From Agarilytica rhodophyticola (GTDB taxonomy: Bacteria; Pseudomonadota; Gammaproteobacteria; Pseudomonadales; Cellvibrionaceae): DNA of 64,000 bases. This document shows positions 63,141 through 64,000 of the stretch, one piece after another (within the stretch, counting starts at the first letter, position 1; every line of letters begins with the position of its first letter). The DNA is taken from positions 4,494,501-4,558,500 of the forward strand of contig NZ_CP020038.1 in the NCBI RefSeq assembly GCF_002157225.2, read 5' to 3'. Under the pieces are notes generated by a model. It was not told where the DNA came from and made no database searches. It was given only the letters and a program-made list of their open reading frames with translations. The position numbers were made by a program, and so were the translations under genes.

Positions 63141-64000
63141 TTACCTTATTTTTGGGAGGCGTCCGCCAGTAGTCGTAGAAAATCTTCGGGCTAAGTTAAT
63201 GCCAGATAAGTCACTAGATGTTGCCCACCTTGCCCTGACATTTACTCTAGCTAGCCTAGCCGCATAAAGCCTTCTATTATCTAGAGTAAAAACGGTATCA
63301 CGACCTACGCCTTGCCGAGCTAAATTAGCTCTAACTCCAGAGGGAAGATCTTTGAAACGCACAAGCCTTATAGGCTCTATCTGATTTGAATAACCAGGCT
63401 GATTTCGTAACCTAGCGATTAATGCGGTTACTTTTCCTCCACCATCAAATGACCCGTTAATATTATTTTGACTGAATTTAATTGTTCTGGAGTCACGTAA
63501 AAACGTTCCATCATTATTATTCGGATCATCATCTGGCTCCAATCCTCCTGGCGACCCAGACGATACCATACCTCCTTCAGCCCCCCTCATATTGGGCATT
63601 GAATTCGTCTCAGTAGACTCTGGCCCTGCCATTTGCGTCGGTAGTATAAGACCAGCTATCACGGCTCCCCAAGGGGTGGATGCTAACCGTTTACCTAGGC
63701 TCCGTGCCCCTGTAACAATTACTTCTTCTACAACACCGCCTGTGACGCTAGTTGGCGCTGCCGTAGCTACAGAAGAATTGGCTGCGGTAATATTTCCATT
63801 ATCTACACCAGCAGCATTTCCCACATTCCCCCGATCCGCCAGTTTCCCCACATCGCCCGTGTTTGTTAACACCTCGTCCATCACGGCGTCACCACTAAAC
63901 GTAGACAATGCTTGATGGTTCACTTGCGGCCTATTATTGAGGCTGCTTAATGCGCCTAAGCCATTACCTGCACTCCCGCCCCATACCGAAGGCGTGTTAT
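63141..64000 (-). CDS. RHS toxin cassette A (or 3' end of the main rhs gene), runs off right edge
   Basis: The frame is open from the right edge: TPSVWGGSAGNGLGALSSLN, then NHQALSTFSGDAVMDEVL, the shared tail. After GKLADRGNV the protein diverges into a linker with a hydrophobic patch (WGAVIAGLILPTQMAG), a Gly/Asn-rich stretch and a C-terminal tip: RTIKFSQNNINGSFDGGGKV, IEPIRLVRFKDL and FTLDNRRLYAARLARV. Tips with this TLDNRRLYA core are found in other polymorphic toxins; I do not know the activity. Whether the RHS cage precedes it lies outside the window. Confidence 0.8.
   Translation of the reverse strand, partial: NTPSVWGGSAGNGLGALSSLNNRPQVNHQALSTFSGDAVMDEVLTNTGDVGKLADRGNVGNAAGVDNGNITAANSSVATAAPTSVTGGVVEEVIVTGARSLGKRLASTPWGAVIAGLILPTQMAGPESTETNSMPNMRGAEGGMVSSGSPGGLEPDDDPNNNDGTFLRDSRTIKFSQNNINGSFDGGGKVTALIARLRNQPGYSNQIEPIRLVRFKDLPSGVRANLARQGVGRDTVFTLDNRRLYAARLARVNVRARWATSSDLSGINLARRFSTTTGGRLPKIR

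Noticed and set aside
54145-64000. Regular repeats as a CRISPR array
   Set aside because: The spacing is 1-2 kb and the repeats are coding RHS tails and intergenic blocks; no short direct-repeat/spacer array exists in the window.

Overview
The window reads as a gammaproteobacterial chromosome, most likely Cellvibrionales or Pseudomonadales in the broad sense. The evidence is gene order: rpoE-rseA-rseB-rseC-mucD-lepA-lepB-DUF4845-rnc-era-recO, tsaB next to adk, cysM-relA-mazG with a BarA/GacS-type kinase divergent from cysM, sdhE-ygfX facing ygfZ, and prfB-lysS. The DNA is moderately AT-rich and the core genes are tightly packed. The genus cannot be fixed from the sequence alone.

Layout. 1-16.7 kb is core: a partial MmcQ/YjbR gene, bioA, a chemoreceptor-STAS-HsbR signalling operon, trpS, a predicted tRNA-queuosine mannosyltransferase, a double cNMP-binding/rhodanese protein, an M18 aminopeptidase, uppP, tsaB, adk, mazG, relA and cysM. 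16.7-25.8 kb is looser. It holds a 0.93-kb gene-free stretch with palindromes and a direct repeat, a BarA-like hybrid kinase whose ATPase domain has lost its glycine boxes, a DJ-1/LysR pair, a decayed segmental duplication (LysR fragment plus a frameshifted paralogue of a small membrane protein) and an unrecognised 625-residue lysine-rich protein. 25.8-45.4 kb is core again: the recO-to-rpoE sigma-E/GTPase/peptidase block, nadB, ygfZ, sdhE, ung, lysS, prfB with its programmed frameshift, and tRNA-Ser(GGA).

45.4-54.05 kb is a genomic island. The 3' end of tRNA-Ser and its flank recur at 54.01-54.11 kb (37 of 39 bases in the core). Inside are decayed small genes and an AraC-controlled metabolic cluster: an AraC regulator, two alpha/beta hydrolases, an SDR, an LtrA-like membrane protein and an aldo/keto reductase. 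Two matching 20-bp-period direct repeats lie upstream of the first hydrolase and of the reductase and predict both operators of that regulator. No integrase is visible.

54.1-64.0 kb is an array of six RHS-type polymorphic-toxin C-terminal cassettes, all on the minus strand, each followed by one or two candidate immunity genes and by a shared intergenic repeat. Five carry the same ~125-codon RHS tail. The tips differ: an unnamed DNRRLY-type domain, HINT plus nucleotidyltransferase-like (frameshifted), zincin (HELSH), a domain whose immunity protein has a signal peptide, HINT plus ADP-ribosyltransferase-like (5'-truncated), and a decayed papain-like toxin that kept its immunity gene. The array looks like a store of silent toxin modules feeding a full-length rhs gene that should lie to the right of the window; the right-most cassette, cut by the edge, may be that gene's 3' end.
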